Source: DASUTB01 sp036374835 (GTDB taxonomy: Bacteria > Actinomycetota > Actinomycetes > Jiangellales > Jiangellaceae). From it: 38,378 nucleotides of DNA. The DNA is taken from contig DASUTB010000144.1 of the NCBI GenBank assembly GCA_036374835.1, positions 1 through 38,378 on the forward strand, written 5' to 3'. The notes beneath the pieces were generated by a model, which saw nothing but the letters and a program-made list of their open reading frames with translations, had not been told where the DNA came from and ran no database searches. How positions within the stretch are numbered: position 1 is the stretch's first letter; the number at the start of each line of letters is the position of its first letter. The translations under genes and the position numbers were made by a program. Positions 1 to 7,493 of the stretch are shown here, one piece after another.

Positions 1-465
1 GTGTGCGGTCACCTGGTAGTTGCCGATCCCACCGGGTCCGACGCCGCCGCGCTCGCCGTACGGGCTGGCGGCCACGCCCCCATCCTGGATGTCGGTGCCG
101 GCAGCGTCGTCGGTCCAGCCCTCGTAGGCGATCACGTCGAGGTTCTCGATGCCGAGGGCCGCGATGGTGAGCGTGGCGTCGCGCGGCGTGCCGTCGCTCG
201 GGACCGGGTCCGTGGGAGTCGGGCTCGGCGTCAGGGTGGCGGTGACCGTCGGCGCCGCCGGCGTCGGGCGCGTGGGCGTCTGCGGCGACGGTGATGGCGT
301 GGGCTCAGCAGTCGTGTTCGGCGGATCGGCCGGCGCCGCCGGTTCGACACCGGTCGGCGCGGACACGACCGAGCCGCCGACCGGATCGGCCGGTGTGGTT
401 ACCGCGCAGGCCGCCAGCGCCAGCGACGCCGGCAGCAGCCAGACCGCTACGAGGCGCGACCCCAT
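1..465 (-). CDS. Lipoprotein class sortase, C-terminus cut by window edge
   Basis: The minus strand reads an open frame of 155 codons from an ATG at 465 to the window edge without a stop. Residues 1-20 form a lipoprotein signal ending in the lipobox LAAC (Cys20). A Pro/Thr/Ser-rich linker follows to about residue 95. The sortase core then begins with LTIAALGIENLDV and continues through an Asp-Gly-Gly-rich stretch to GIGNYQVTAH, which matches the start of the sortase beta-barrel including the first conserved His (family knowledge). The catalytic Cys and Arg lie outside the window. Sortases cut a sorting signal and join proteins to the cell wall or to pilins; a lipid-anchored form would act on the outer face of the membrane. 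The family call is confident; substrate and class (D/E) are not determinable. Confidence 0.8.
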   Translation of the reverse strand, partial: MGSRLVAVWLLPASLALAACAVTTPADPVGGSVVSAPTGVEPAAPADPPNTTAEPTPSPSPQTPTRPTPAAPTVTATLTPSPTPTDPVPSDGTPRDATLTIAALGIENLDVIAYEGWTDDAAGTDIQDGGVAASPYGERGGVGPGGIGNYQVTAH

Positions 466-1023
466 ACCTCAACGATACGGAACCGCGCGCCGCGCCCGAC
501 GCACAATCGGGTACGGCTGGCCCCGAGATGGTGCGCACACCATGGCGTGTCCCCTCCCCCGCCCTTGTGGTCTCCCGGATCACGTCCACGCACGGTGATG
601 CGCCACCGCCCTGGTGGACGGCAGAGCGGCCCCCGCCTCATACTTCCGTGCCCCACCACGGCGGCCATCACTTCCGCGATCGCAGTCCTCAACCTGGCAA
701 GAGCTCAGCGCCCTATCTGTGGTGCCCTTATCACCTGATGAAGTCTCTATCCTCCACGGACGATCGACCAGACGTTACGTGTGACCCGAATCGGGTCAAT
801 TGAGGGCATCGCTGCAACCGCAGTGGTGCTGGCTGGCCCATTACCTCGGGATAGCTAGCCGCGGATGCCGGTCGACCTCGATCAGGTGGCCGTCCGGGCC
901 GCGCTTCTAACAGCGGATCTCGGCGCCTCGATCCTGCGCTTCGGGCAGGTTCGCTCCCGATCGACTCGGGGTGGTCGATCAGTGCGCCGGCAGATCTTGG
1001 TCGGCCAGCTTCGCGAAACCAAC
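466..1023. other. Intergenic stretch with one dispersed repeat
   Basis: This stretch of about 560 bases lies between the divergently read start of the sortase gene and the 3' end of the alpha/beta hydrolase gene. I see no frame with convincing protein character on either strand. It holds one copy of the palindromic repeat (762-811). Confidence 0.5.
762..811 (+). repeat. Dispersed palindromic repeat, copy 1 (degenerate)
   Basis: The core TGACCCGA-A-TCGGGTCA (782-798) is a perfect 8-bp inverted repeat around one base. A left box CAGACGTT (769-776) sits 5 bases before it. The right side ATTGAGGGCATCG is a degraded version of the right box seen in the other copies. It has the same layout as the copies at 3212, 4059, 6651 and 12951. 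Confidence 0.75.
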
Positions 1024-1857
1024 TCACAGATGGCCCAGGTACTGCTCCAGGGCGGTAGCGACGGCATGGTGGTCATCTCGGTGAAGGCTGTGTCCCGTGC
1101 CGGGGATGTGGACTCTGGTCAGATCTCGATGTGCAGCCATGGCCTGGTGCGCGACGATATCGGTGACTGTCACATCCGGATCGATCGAGGGGTCGGCTGT
1201 GACCAGCAGGACCGGCGCGTCGACTTCAGAGAGCCGTTCTCGCCAGGCGTTGATCTGAGCATGGCTTTCCACCCACGAAGTCACATCAGGGTCGACCTGC
1301 TGCTTGGCCTCTGCCCACGCACGCAGATCAACATCGTGCCATCCGGGATGAGTCGCTCTGCCTGCTTCGATGAGGGCTGCCAGTGACATGCTCTGCTCCC
1401 GTGCAACATCTGCTCGCCACCGGCCGACGTCGTAGGTGGTGGAGTCTTCCGGGTCCTCGGGCCAGTGCGGGTCTAACACAATGGCGGCCCGCGCGCCGAC
1501 CACCGGGGCAGCCGCCACGACATGGGGACCACCCATCGAGTGACCGACCAGTATCGGACGATCCAAGGACAGCCCTGAGCAAAGGCCAACTAGATCGTCC
1601 AGGTGGCGTACGAAGCCGTAGTCGGCTGATCGCGCCGACCGACCGTGCCCGCGCGCGCTGTAGCAGATGACATCCCAAGGAATCCGGGCTGCGAGGCGGC
1701 CGGCGAGTCGGCTCCAGCAGTCCGCGCTGTCCGTGATGCCGTGAGCCATCACCAACGCCGGAAGCTCTCGCTCGGTCCGACGGACACACAGACGCAAGGA
1801 ACCGATGTCGATCTCGTGCTCCACCCACGTCACCTGCGTACTCGCAGTCTCAGTCAC
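1024..1857 (-). CDS. Alpha/beta fold hydrolase
   Basis: This 277-residue protein has the normal length for a single-domain alpha/beta hydrolase and starts at GTG 1857. It has the oxyanion-hole HG motif (AHGITD), the nucleophile elbow GHSMGG with Ser as nucleophile, and a C-terminal GTGHSLHRDD carrying the catalytic His. A likely acid lies in the TADPSIDPDV segment. No signal peptide is visible, so it is probably cytoplasmic. Substrate is not predictable; esters, lactones or haloalkanes are typical of the family. It is a single-gene unit with no close co-directional neighbour, and a repeat copy lies beyond its 3' end. Confidence 0.85.
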   Translation of the reverse strand: MTETASTQVTWVEHEIDIGSLRLCVRRTERELPALVMAHGITDSADCWSRLAGRLAARIPWDVICYSARGHGRSARSADYGFVRHLDDLVGLCSGLSLDRPILVGHSMGGPHVVAAAPVVGARAAIVLDPHWPEDPEDSTTYDVGRWRADVAREQSMSLAALIEAGRATHPGWHDVDLRAWAEAKQQVDPDVTSWVESHAQINAWRERLSEVDAPVLLVTADPSIDPDVTVTDIVAHQAMAAHRDLTRVHIPGTGHSLHRDDHHAVATALEQYLGHL

Positions 1858-2161
1858 GTGATTGCCAACGGTGCCCGGTCACAACGAAATTCCTAACTCG
1901 GTTCCTGGAAGTGGCCGGATCGCTCCAGGACAAACGCCATGTCTCCCTTCGGTAGGCCGAATCATGCGACCTCACGTTCGGAGAACGCACCATGTGTGGC
2001 ATGAATCCGAATTCGCTGTCCGCGGCAGATGAGTATGTGGGACCCCGCGCTCAGCGGCCGGCGAGCGGTCAGGGTCATCGCATCAATTTGAGGACGTCCG
2101 AGATCGTGCGACTCAGAGGTGCAGTGGCCGATACAGACCGCTGATGCCGCCGGGCAGGGAC
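1858..2161. other. Intergenic stretch, possible degraded repeat
   Basis: No convincing gene is seen. Around 2076-2103 the sequence GGTCATCGCATCAATTTGAGGACGTCCG resembles, in two parts (GGTCA, then TGAGGACGTCC), the right half of the dispersed repeat, but the palindrome arm is missing, so it is only a possible remnant. Confidence 0.3.
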
Positions 2162-2584
2162 CTAGTTGGCAACGGTGCCCTGGTGATACAGGGCTTTCCA
2201 GCCGTCCCGAACGCTGCCCTGCCATACCGTCAGCCGCCGGGTTAGCCGGTCGCCCTGGCCCCGCAACGTATAGGTCAGCAGGTAGGTCGCGGGCGCGATC
2301 TCCCGGAGGAGAAAATCGCGGGTCTCCCACCCTTCGACCTCGAATTCGTCCAGATCGCTGCTCTCGTACCGATCCTGGAGCGTGGCCCACACGTACTCGC
2401 GGCTGTACCGCCGGCCCGAGGCGCCGGTCTCCCAGAAGTCATCGGCAGTTTCGCGTTCGAAGTCCTGCCGACTATTCACCAGTTCGCGCCGATGAAACAG
2501 TGGCTCCCGATTCACCAGCTCCGACAGCACACCGAGAAGGCGCGGTTCGGTCACCAGCTCAGGCTCCACCCGGATATCGTCCAT
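2162..2584 (-). CDS. NTF2-like / DUF4440-type protein
   Basis: A 140-residue protein starting at ATG 2584. It opens with an alpha-helical, Glu/Leu-rich N-terminus (LLGVLSELVNREPLFH), then WETGASGRRYSREYVWATL, and ends in alternating beta segments (ATYLLTYTLRG, RRLTVWQGS, WKALYHQGT). This order is typical of the DUF4440/SnoaL-like cone fold, where the last strands carry the W-x-x-x-Y-H-Q-x-T pattern. Members may be small enzymes or ligand-binding proteins; the biological role cannot be assigned. It is a single-gene unit on the minus strand. Confidence 0.7.
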   Translation of the reverse strand: MDDIRVEPELVTEPRLLGVLSELVNREPLFHRRELVNSRQDFERETADDFWETGASGRRYSREYVWATLQDRYESSDLDEFEVEGWETRDFLLREIAPATYLLTYTLRGQGDRLTRRLTVWQGSVRDGWKALYHQGTVAN

Positions 2585-2713
2585 AGGAAGAGCTTGCCAG
2601 CCGATCGTCCCGTACTCCTGACGCCAGCTCGATCAGCACCACACCCGGCGGTAAGACCGGATGTCCAGGCTCGACTGCTCGGGCGAGCTGGATGGCCGGG
2701 CTAATCTGTCCAC

Positions 2714-3172
2714 ATGCCACAGCAGGCGTTCGTCCCCGAGCAGTCTGCCGTTCCACGCGTGCTACGCACGGACACGTTTCGGTTCGAGCCGCTCGGACCG
2801 CAGCACAACGCGGCCGATTTCGTCGCGTGGACCTCCAGTATCGAGCACATCCGCGCCACGCCCGGGTTTACGACCGGGCCCTGGCCACGCGAGGGAGTGA
2901 CCGTTGAGCAGAACCTGCGGGACGTGACCAGACACGCCGAAGACTTCGCCGCGCGGACAGGCTTCACCTACACCGTCCTCGATCAGACCGACGAGGTGAT
3001 CGGTTGTGTCTACATCTACCCCTCGGGCCAAGAGGGGACCGACGCAGAGGTCAGTTCGTGGGTACGCGCCGATCACGCGGAACTTGATCGAGCTCTCTAC
3101 GAGGCCGTCATTCGCTGGCTCGACGACGACTGGCCCTTCACAACCATCGACTACGCACCACGAGCAAGCTGA
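2714..3172 (+). CDS. GNAT-family acetyltransferase-like protein
   Basis: A 152-residue protein from ATG 2714. The order RTDTFRFEPLGPQHNAADFVAW, then FTYTVLDQTDEVIGCVYIYPS, then AEVSSWVRADHAELDRALYEAVIRWL fits the GNAT fold: an N-terminal strand/helix, the central beta strands 'vIGcvyiyps', and an acetyl-CoA-side strand and helix. The usual Q/RxxGxG/A loop is weak (RADHAELDRAL), so acetyl-CoA binding is less certain than in canonical members. Substrate unknown. It ends 40 bases before a complete copy of the dispersed repeat. Confidence 0.7.
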   Translation: MPQQAFVPEQSAVPRVLRTDTFRFEPLGPQHNAADFVAWTSSIEHIRATPGFTTGPWPREGVTVEQNLRDVTRHAEDFAARTGFTYTVLDQTDEVIGCVYIYPSGQEGTDAEVSSWVRADHAELDRALYEAVIRWLDDDWPFTTIDYAPRAS

Positions 3173-3211
3173 TCGCGATGTGCGGGCACCACCTGCTGAC
3201 TGCCAACAGGC

Positions 3212-3264
3212 GATGATCGGACGTTCGCGTGTGACCCGACCTGGGTCAGATGAGGACGTTCCGG
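3212..3264 (+). repeat. Dispersed palindromic repeat, copy 2 (complete)
   Basis: Left box ATCGGACGTT (3216-3225), 6-base spacer, core TGACCC-GACCT-GGGTCA (3232-3248), 3 bases, right box GAGGACGTT (3252-3260). The two boxes are direct, not inverted, repeats. It lies between the 3' ends of the GNAT gene and the convergent unknown gene. Confidence 0.85.
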
Positions 3265-3388
3265 GTTGCCGGTCAGATGCTGCAGTACGATTGCGCGCGG
3301 GACTGATTGCCGGTTGCTTGTAGCCAAGCTCGATCAGGGTGTAGCCGCTGCTCGACAGCCGGCCGAGGACTTGAATTGGTTCCAGCCC

Positions 3389-4078
3389 CTAGCTCCGGTG
3401 CAGCCTCCAGCAGGCGGCTGTGAGTTCGGGCCACCGCACTTTCGCCTCCGCGTACGCGTCGTCGTCGCGGGCGCGCAGCGGATGCCCCACCCACTCTTCG
3501 ACGGCAACCCCGATCCTGCCCTCCCGCTGGATGACCTTCATCCGGTAGCGGTCTCCCATTCCGTTGCCGACAACGAACGTGTCACCGACTCCGCGGCCGT
3601 GGGGTATGTCGACTGCCCAGAAGACCTTGTGGGGCGGCCAGTTCGGGTCGTAGGCATCGGGGGCGGGTTCGGCCAGTGATTCACCGATCGCACAGTACGC
3701 CTCGTCGACCCAGTCGAACGCCGGATCTGGCACGACCTGGAGCTTCTCCACCAGCCAGGCACCGGGGCCCTTCCACCAGGCAGCCCCAGCTGAAAGTCTG
3801 GTCGTCCCCCAGGCGACAGATATCAATTCGGCCGCCTTGTAAATGCAGAGGTGGCCCGTCTTGCGGCAACAGAGGTTGGCGGCCCGAAGCGCAACATCCG
3901 GTGGGAAGCCGGCGTCTCGCTCCAGAGCGGCGCGAACCCATGCGATCACCGACGAGATATCGTCCACGTCCACAGGATGCGTCAGCCAGCAGCCACAGTC
4001 GACCAGGTCAGCCCCGGTGGATCTCGTGACCGACCGGGTGCCGAAGGGCCGATCGGCGGCCATGATCGGACGTTGCAT
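3389..4078 (-). CDS. Hypothetical protein
   Basis: I do not recognise this family. The open frame gives up to 229 residues, but the first 30 are doubtful because the ATG at 4078 lies inside the dispersed repeat (4059-4112); an ATG at 4063 or a later start near the segment VDDISSVIAWVRAALERD is possible. The body is protein-like and typical of high-GC coding. Features: a Cys-rich segment LCCRKTGHLC, several Trp-rich patches (WWKGPGAWLVEKLQV, NWPPHKVFWAVDIP), and a C-terminal half that reads like beta strands (DTFVVGNGMGDRYRMKVIQREGR without the last part). No signal peptide or membrane segment. It may be an immunity-like or small barrel protein, but that is a guess. Confidence 0.6.
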   Translation of the reverse strand: MQRPIMAADRPFGTRSVTRSTGADLVDCGCWLTHPVDVDDISSVIAWVRAALERDAGFPPDVALRAANLCCRKTGHLCIYKAAELISVAWGTTRLSAGAAWWKGPGAWLVEKLQVVPDPAFDWVDEAYCAIGESLAEPAPDAYDPNWPPHKVFWAVDIPHGRGVGDTFVVGNGMGDRYRMKVIQREGRIGVAVEEWVGHPLRARDDDAYAEAKVRWPELTAACWRLHRS

Positions 4079-4112
4079 GTAACCCGACGTGGGTCATGAG
4101 CGGACGTTCGGC
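4059..4112 (+). repeat. Dispersed palindromic repeat, copy 3 (complete)
   Basis: Left box ATCGGACGTT (4065-4074), 5-base spacer, core TAACCCGACGTGGGTCA (4080-4096), 1 base, right box GAGCGGACGTT (4098-4108). It overlaps the possible start of the minus-strand unknown gene, so either that gene starts further in or the repeat supplies its first codons. Confidence 0.85.
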
Positions 4113-4176
4113 GTCGCTCATTGTTGCCGAGTTTCTGGCGCATGTGCTGTGTGGTTCGCGGCCAGAGTTAGGCGCC

Positions 4177-4794
4177 TCAGCCCACTGCGAACAACTGGTG
4201 GAGCACAGATGTGGCCATCCAATCCTCGACCTCGGCGCGACTCCATTTCATATCGCGGGTCAGTTGCACGTAGACCTGGGGTCCGGTGAGCAGGAGCAGG
4301 ATGTCGCGCGCCCGGTCCATAGTCAGGCCGGGGCGCAGGGGGTGCTTGCCGGTGAGGATGCGGATCAGCACCTCGTTGCCGTCGCGGCGCAGCCCTTCGT
4401 TGAAGTCATAGCTGTCGCGGGCGGTCTCGTCGCCGAGCACTGTACGCACCAGCGGTGCTGCTCGTTCGAGCAGTTCCGCGGTGCCCTCGACCAGGAGCCT
4501 CACAGCTCGCTTGATGTCTGGCTCGGCCTCGACGGCCCGCCACCACTCGGACAGGTGCGGCGGGGTCCGCTCCGGCCCAAGGACGACGTGCTCGTAGACG
4601 GCCTGCAGCAGGTCGCCCTTGGTGCCGAAGACGAAGTAGACCGTCTGGACGGCCACGCCAGCGTCAGCCGCGACGGCGGTCATCGTGGTCGCGGCGTATC
4701 CGCGCGTCACGAACGCCTCCAGCGCCGCCTCAACGATTCGGCGGCGTGTCGCCTCAGCCCTCTGTTTGCGGCTCATCCCCTTGACATCCGCCAT
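4177..4794 (-). CDS. TetR-family transcriptional regulator
   Basis: This protein of about 205 residues has the TetR N-terminal HTH: RRRIVEAALEAFVTRGYAATTMTAVAADAGVAVQTVYFVFGTKGDLL in outline, with the usual GY-T-T spacing and the Y-F-F/G-K-dLL end of the recognition helix. The C-terminal ligand domain (WWRAVEAEPDIKRAVRLL onward) is of the common actinobacterial type. I chose ATG 4794 over the upstream TTG at 4803; GGGAG lies just before it. The gene is divergent from a small membrane-protein gene, with a near-perfect 28-bp palindrome between them, so it probably represses that gene and itself. The ligand is unknown. Confidence 0.9.
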   Translation of the reverse strand: MADVKGMSRKQRAEATRRRIVEAALEAFVTRGYAATTMTAVAADAGVAVQTVYFVFGTKGDLLQAVYEHVVLGPERTPPHLSEWWRAVEAEPDIKRAVRLLVEGTAELLERAAPLVRTVLGDETARDSYDFNEGLRRDGNEVLIRILTGKHPLRPGLTMDRARDILLLLTGPQVYVQLTRDMKWSRAEVEDWMATSVLHQLFAVG

Positions 4795-4799
4795 GGCTC

Positions 4800-4813
4800 C
4801 CAAGTGTACTTGG
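4800..4813. promoter_or_regulatory. Secondary inverted repeat in the tetR leader
   Basis: CCAAGT-GT-ACTTGG is a 6-bp inverted repeat with a 2-base spacer. It lies directly upstream of the regulator's start, next to the main operator. It may be a second weaker operator site or chance. Confidence 0.35.
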
Positions 4814-4815
4814 AA

Positions 4816-4843
4816 GATCCACTAGTGATATCACTAGTGAATC
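4816..4843. promoter_or_regulatory. Probable TetR operator
   Basis: The centre CACTAGTGATATCACTAGTG (4820-4839) is a perfect 20-bp palindrome. After one mismatched base on each side it is extended by GAT on the left and ATC on the right. It lies between the divergent TetR gene and the membrane-protein gene, the standard place for a TetR autoregulatory operator. Size and symmetry suit binding of one or two TetR dimers. Confidence 0.8.
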
Positions 4844-4862
4844 CTCTAGCAAGGGGTTGGTC

Positions 4863-5498
4863 ATGACTTCCGCAACCACCCGCGCGCAGGCACCTGCCGA
4901 CGTACGCCGGCTCGGCCTCGCGTGCGCCACCTCTGGTGTGCTCATGCTCGGCGTCAGTGCTTTCACCGCGTTCCCGCCCGACGGCGTGCCCGACGATCAA
5001 TGGAGCTACCCGCAGACTCCGTCCCAACTGCTCGCCATCAGCTTCGTCCTCGCGATTGCACACGTGCTCTCGGCGGCGGGCTTCCTCGGGGCCAAGCGGC
5101 TAGGGGTGGCCGGCGAGGGACGGGCCTGGCAGCTGGGATTCGCAGGCGCGACCGCCGGGCTTATCGCGCTCGCGTTCTGCGAACTCCTCAGCGGTCTCAT
5201 CGCCGAGCAGCCGCTGGACTCTGACGAAGCGGCCATCGTGGGCACCCTGTTCGGGGTGTCCTCACTGCTGTTCGCAGCCGGTGCCATCACCGCCGGAATC
5301 GGAATCCTCCGGGCCAACCGCTGGTCGGGGTGGGAGCGCTGGCTCGTGTTGGCGACGGGCGTCGTCATCGTCGTGTTGGTCACGCCCGCCAACGCCACCG
5401 GAGCACTGATGTTCCGATGGGTAGCCCTGGCGCTTTGGAGCGTCCTGTTCATCCCTCTCGGTCTCCAGGTGACCCGCGGCCTGCGTCCGCACAATTGA
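4863..5498 (+). CDS. Six-pass membrane protein, TetR-controlled
   Basis: A 211-residue protein from ATG 4863, preceded at 6 bases by AAGGGG. It has about six hydrophobic segments (roughly residues 18-38, 55-75, 88-110, 120-145, 155-175 and 180-200) joined by short polar loops. The pattern resembles DUF998/DUF308-like small integral membrane proteins, but I cannot name the family with confidence. It is divergent from a TetR gene with a strong palindrome between them, so it is likely induced by the ligand of that regulator, perhaps as a stress or export-related membrane protein (inference). Confidence 0.8.
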   Translation: MTSATTRAQAPADVRRLGLACATSGVLMLGVSAFTAFPPDGVPDDQWSYPQTPSQLLAISFVLAIAHVLSAAGFLGAKRLGVAGEGRAWQLGFAGATAGLIALAFCELLSGLIAEQPLDSDEAAIVGTLFGVSSLLFAAGAITAGIGILRANRWSGWERWLVLATGVVIVVLVTPANATGALMFRWVALALWSVLFIPLGLQVTRGLRPHN

Positions 5499-5681
5499 CC
5501 AGCGCCGGCAGGGGACACCATGGCGGCATCGACCGCTTCGCCGCAGTCACTGCCACCACAATGCTGGGATGCATCACTTGGGCGAAGTGACGCGCAACGT
5601 CGTGAGGTCCTCGCTATGCCGCACCAGCTCCCGCTACTCTCGCACGACAATGCCGACAGCGGACAGGACCACGCGGTTCGC

Positions 5682-5720
5682 GGCATGTGAGTGAGTCGGG
5701 TCATGACTGCGGACGTGCGG
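5682..5720 (+). repeat. Dispersed repeat, partial copy (right half)
   Basis: TGAGTCGGGTCATGA followed by CTGCGGACGTGCGG corresponds to the right arm of the palindrome plus a right box with a 2-base insertion. The left arm is degraded. The orientation is the same as in the complete copies. Confidence 0.6.
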
Positions 5721-5776
5721 CCGTGCTGTGACCGGGGTGCGTCTAATTCGATTGTCGTGGCAGTGGGACGGGCGTG

Positions 5777-6643
5777 ATGCTGATGGGCATGGCGGTTGGG
5801 CGCGAGGCGGGTCAGGACCGGATCGACCGGCGGATCCTGTCCTACTACGGGTCGGAGTTCGATGAGTCCGATCGGCTGGTGGGCCGGTCCGGGCAGGGGG
5901 TGCTGGAGTTCGAGCGCACCCAGCAGCTGGTGTGTGAGCGTGTGGCGGCCGGGTCACGGATCATCGACATCGGCGGCGGCTCAGGTGTCCATGCCGCCGC
6001 GTTGGCTGAGCGTGGCGATGAGGTCATGCTCGTGGACCCCGTCCCACAGCATGTGGACGCTGCGGCGTCCTTGGGTACGTTCACCGCACGCACCGGCGAC
6101 GCCCGCCGGCTCGACGATTCCGACCAGTCCTACGACGCGGCTTTGCTGCTGGGGCCTCTCTACCACCTGCTTGACGAAGCGGACCGCATACGCGCTCTCA
6201 GGGAAGCCGTTCGGGTCGTGCGTCCGGGAGGCTGGGTGTTCGCTGCAGGCATTTCGCGGCTGGTCACCGCCGCATGGGTCACCGTGATGGAGCCGGCGAT
6301 CCGATTCGCGACCGACGGGACGACGACCGTGCGCTCCCCACTCCCGGACACATGGCGGCACCTGCTCGAGGATGGGCGTGGCGGGCTCACCGATTCAGGG
6401 TTCCCCGGCGGACACTTCCACCTCGCCGAGGAACTCGCGGACGAAGCCTCCGAGGTCGGGCTACAGCAGGTCGAGGTCCACGGGCTCGAAGGGCCGGCTG
6501 GGCACGCGCTCGACGTCAGCCGGTCGCTCGACCCAACGCTCCTGGACGCCGCACGGGTGCTGGCCGACCAGTTCGGAACGCAGCCAGGTCTGCGTGACCT
6601 CAGCCCACACCTCCTCGCGATCGGACGCACCCGGACCTCATGA
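5777..6643 (+). CDS. Class I SAM-dependent methyltransferase
   Basis: A protein of about 288 residues with the Rossmann methyltransferase motifs: motif I IIDIGGGSG (SAM glycine loop), an acidic residue ending strand 2 (VMLVDPV), GDARRLDDSD before strand 4, DAALLLGPLYHLLD as motif IV, and VRVVRPGGWVFAAG as the post-IV segment. The LLGPLYHL variant is shared with many methyltransferase-11/25 proteins of actinobacteria. The C-terminal 100 residues form a helical cap that may bind the substrate, which is unknown. Start could be GTG 5774, ATG 5777 or ATG 5786; ATG 5777 is used. The stop is only 7 bases from a complete repeat copy. Confidence 0.9.
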   Translation: MLMGMAVGREAGQDRIDRRILSYYGSEFDESDRLVGRSGQGVLEFERTQQLVCERVAAGSRIIDIGGGSGVHAAALAERGDEVMLVDPVPQHVDAAASLGTFTARTGDARRLDDSDQSYDAALLLGPLYHLLDEADRIRALREAVRVVRPGGWVFAAGISRLVTAAWVTVMEPAIRFATDGTTTVRSPLPDTWRHLLEDGRGGLTDSGFPGGHFHLAEELADEASEVGLQQVEVHGLEGPAGHALDVSRSLDPTLLDAARVLADQFGTQPGLRDLSPHLLAIGRTRTS

Positions 6644-6650
6644 ATCCTGC

Positions 6651-6702
6651 GGATGATCGGACGTTGTAGGTGACCCGACTCGGGTCATGAGCGTGCGTTG
6701 GG
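6651..6702 (+). repeat. Dispersed palindromic repeat, copy 4 (complete)
   Basis: Left box ATCGGACGTT (6656-6665), 5-base spacer, core TGACCCGACTCGGGTCA (6671-6687; 8-bp perfect arms around one base), 1 base, right box GAGCGTGCGTT (6689-6699). It lies directly after the methyltransferase stop codon, a position also suited to a transcription terminator, though no T-run follows. Confidence 0.85.
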
Positions 6703-6862
6703 GAGACTGCGTGGCGAGGTCGAGTCTCATTGTCGTCAGGAGGTGCGCCGAGAGCGATCGCCGATGAGTTCGGTAGCCACAGCGCAGTGGGACGCGGCGA
6801 CAGGTTTATGATCACTTGTACGGTCGCCGACACGGGCCGCCGCACTGGTGTGGGGGGCCTCG

Positions 6863-7153
6863 ATGGCTGTCGTGATCGAACTTCGTGTGGCTGGTAGCCG
6901 CGATCAGCACGACGCGGCAGACGCCAGGGTCGATGAGGCCCTCGGCGAGCTAGGTGGGCCACCGGACGGGCTGATGTTCCACATCAGTTGGCCGGACGAC
7001 GATGGGTTCGTCGTGATCGATGTTTGGCGTTCCGAACAGGAAGCGCGGCAGTTCTTCGACAGCGTCGTGCGTCCCGGCATGACGGCGGTTGGCCTGGACG
7101 CGGGCGTGCCGACTGTACGGCCGGTGTGGGGGATGGCTCGCCCGCCGGCCTAG
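6863..7153 (+). CDS. ABM-like dimeric alpha/beta-barrel protein
   Basis: A 96-residue protein. ATG 6863 fits better than the upstream GTG 6848, because the fold's first strand AVVIELRVAG begins there. Later parts are HISWPDDDGFVVIDVWRSEQEARQFFDSVVRPGM, which match the second and third strands and following helix of the antibiotic-biosynthesis-monooxygenase/ferredoxin-like dimer fold. Such proteins are small oxygenases, dehydratases or non-enzymatic. No clear catalytic residues. It is a stand-alone gene following a repeat copy. Confidence 0.75.
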   Translation: MAVVIELRVAGSRDQHDAADARVDEALGELGGPPDGLMFHISWPDDDGFVVIDVWRSEQEARQFFDSVVRPGMTAVGLDAGVPTVRPVWGMARPPA

Positions 7154-7334
7154 CTGCTGAGGGTGTCCACATCCAAGGTCTTGGATTCTGCCAGCGATCC
7201 TCGATCGATGATCTCTCCAAGACTCGGCGGTGAACGGCCATGACGATTCGCTCCCCTGCACACCCGCACGACCGCCCTGTCGGCGGCCATGAGAGGGCGC
7301 ATGGCCGCGCAGCCTCGCCGGACAGAGTCGATCG

Positions 7335-7490
7335 ATGCGGAACGCACCCGGCTCACCGGCACCACCGATACCTCGACTGATAGCCACCGAGATCGCCGAG
7401 ATCCGGGCGACCTTCAAGGTGGTTGGCGGTCCGGAGATCTGGGACGCCGTACGCCGGCGCACCCCGCGGCTGGTGGACTCACCGCGCTGA
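7335..7490 (+). pseudogene. Possible C-terminal gene remnant
   Basis: The frame from ATG 7335 ends with the protein-like string IATEIAEIRATFKVVGGPE followed by IWDAVRRRTPRLVDSPR and a stop, while its first 20 codons (Pro/Gly/Ser/Ala) read like noncoding DNA. It looks like the tail of a lost gene. I do not recognise the family. It ends 3 bases before the stop of the convergent VOC gene. Confidence 0.3.
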
Positions 7491-7493
7491 CGG

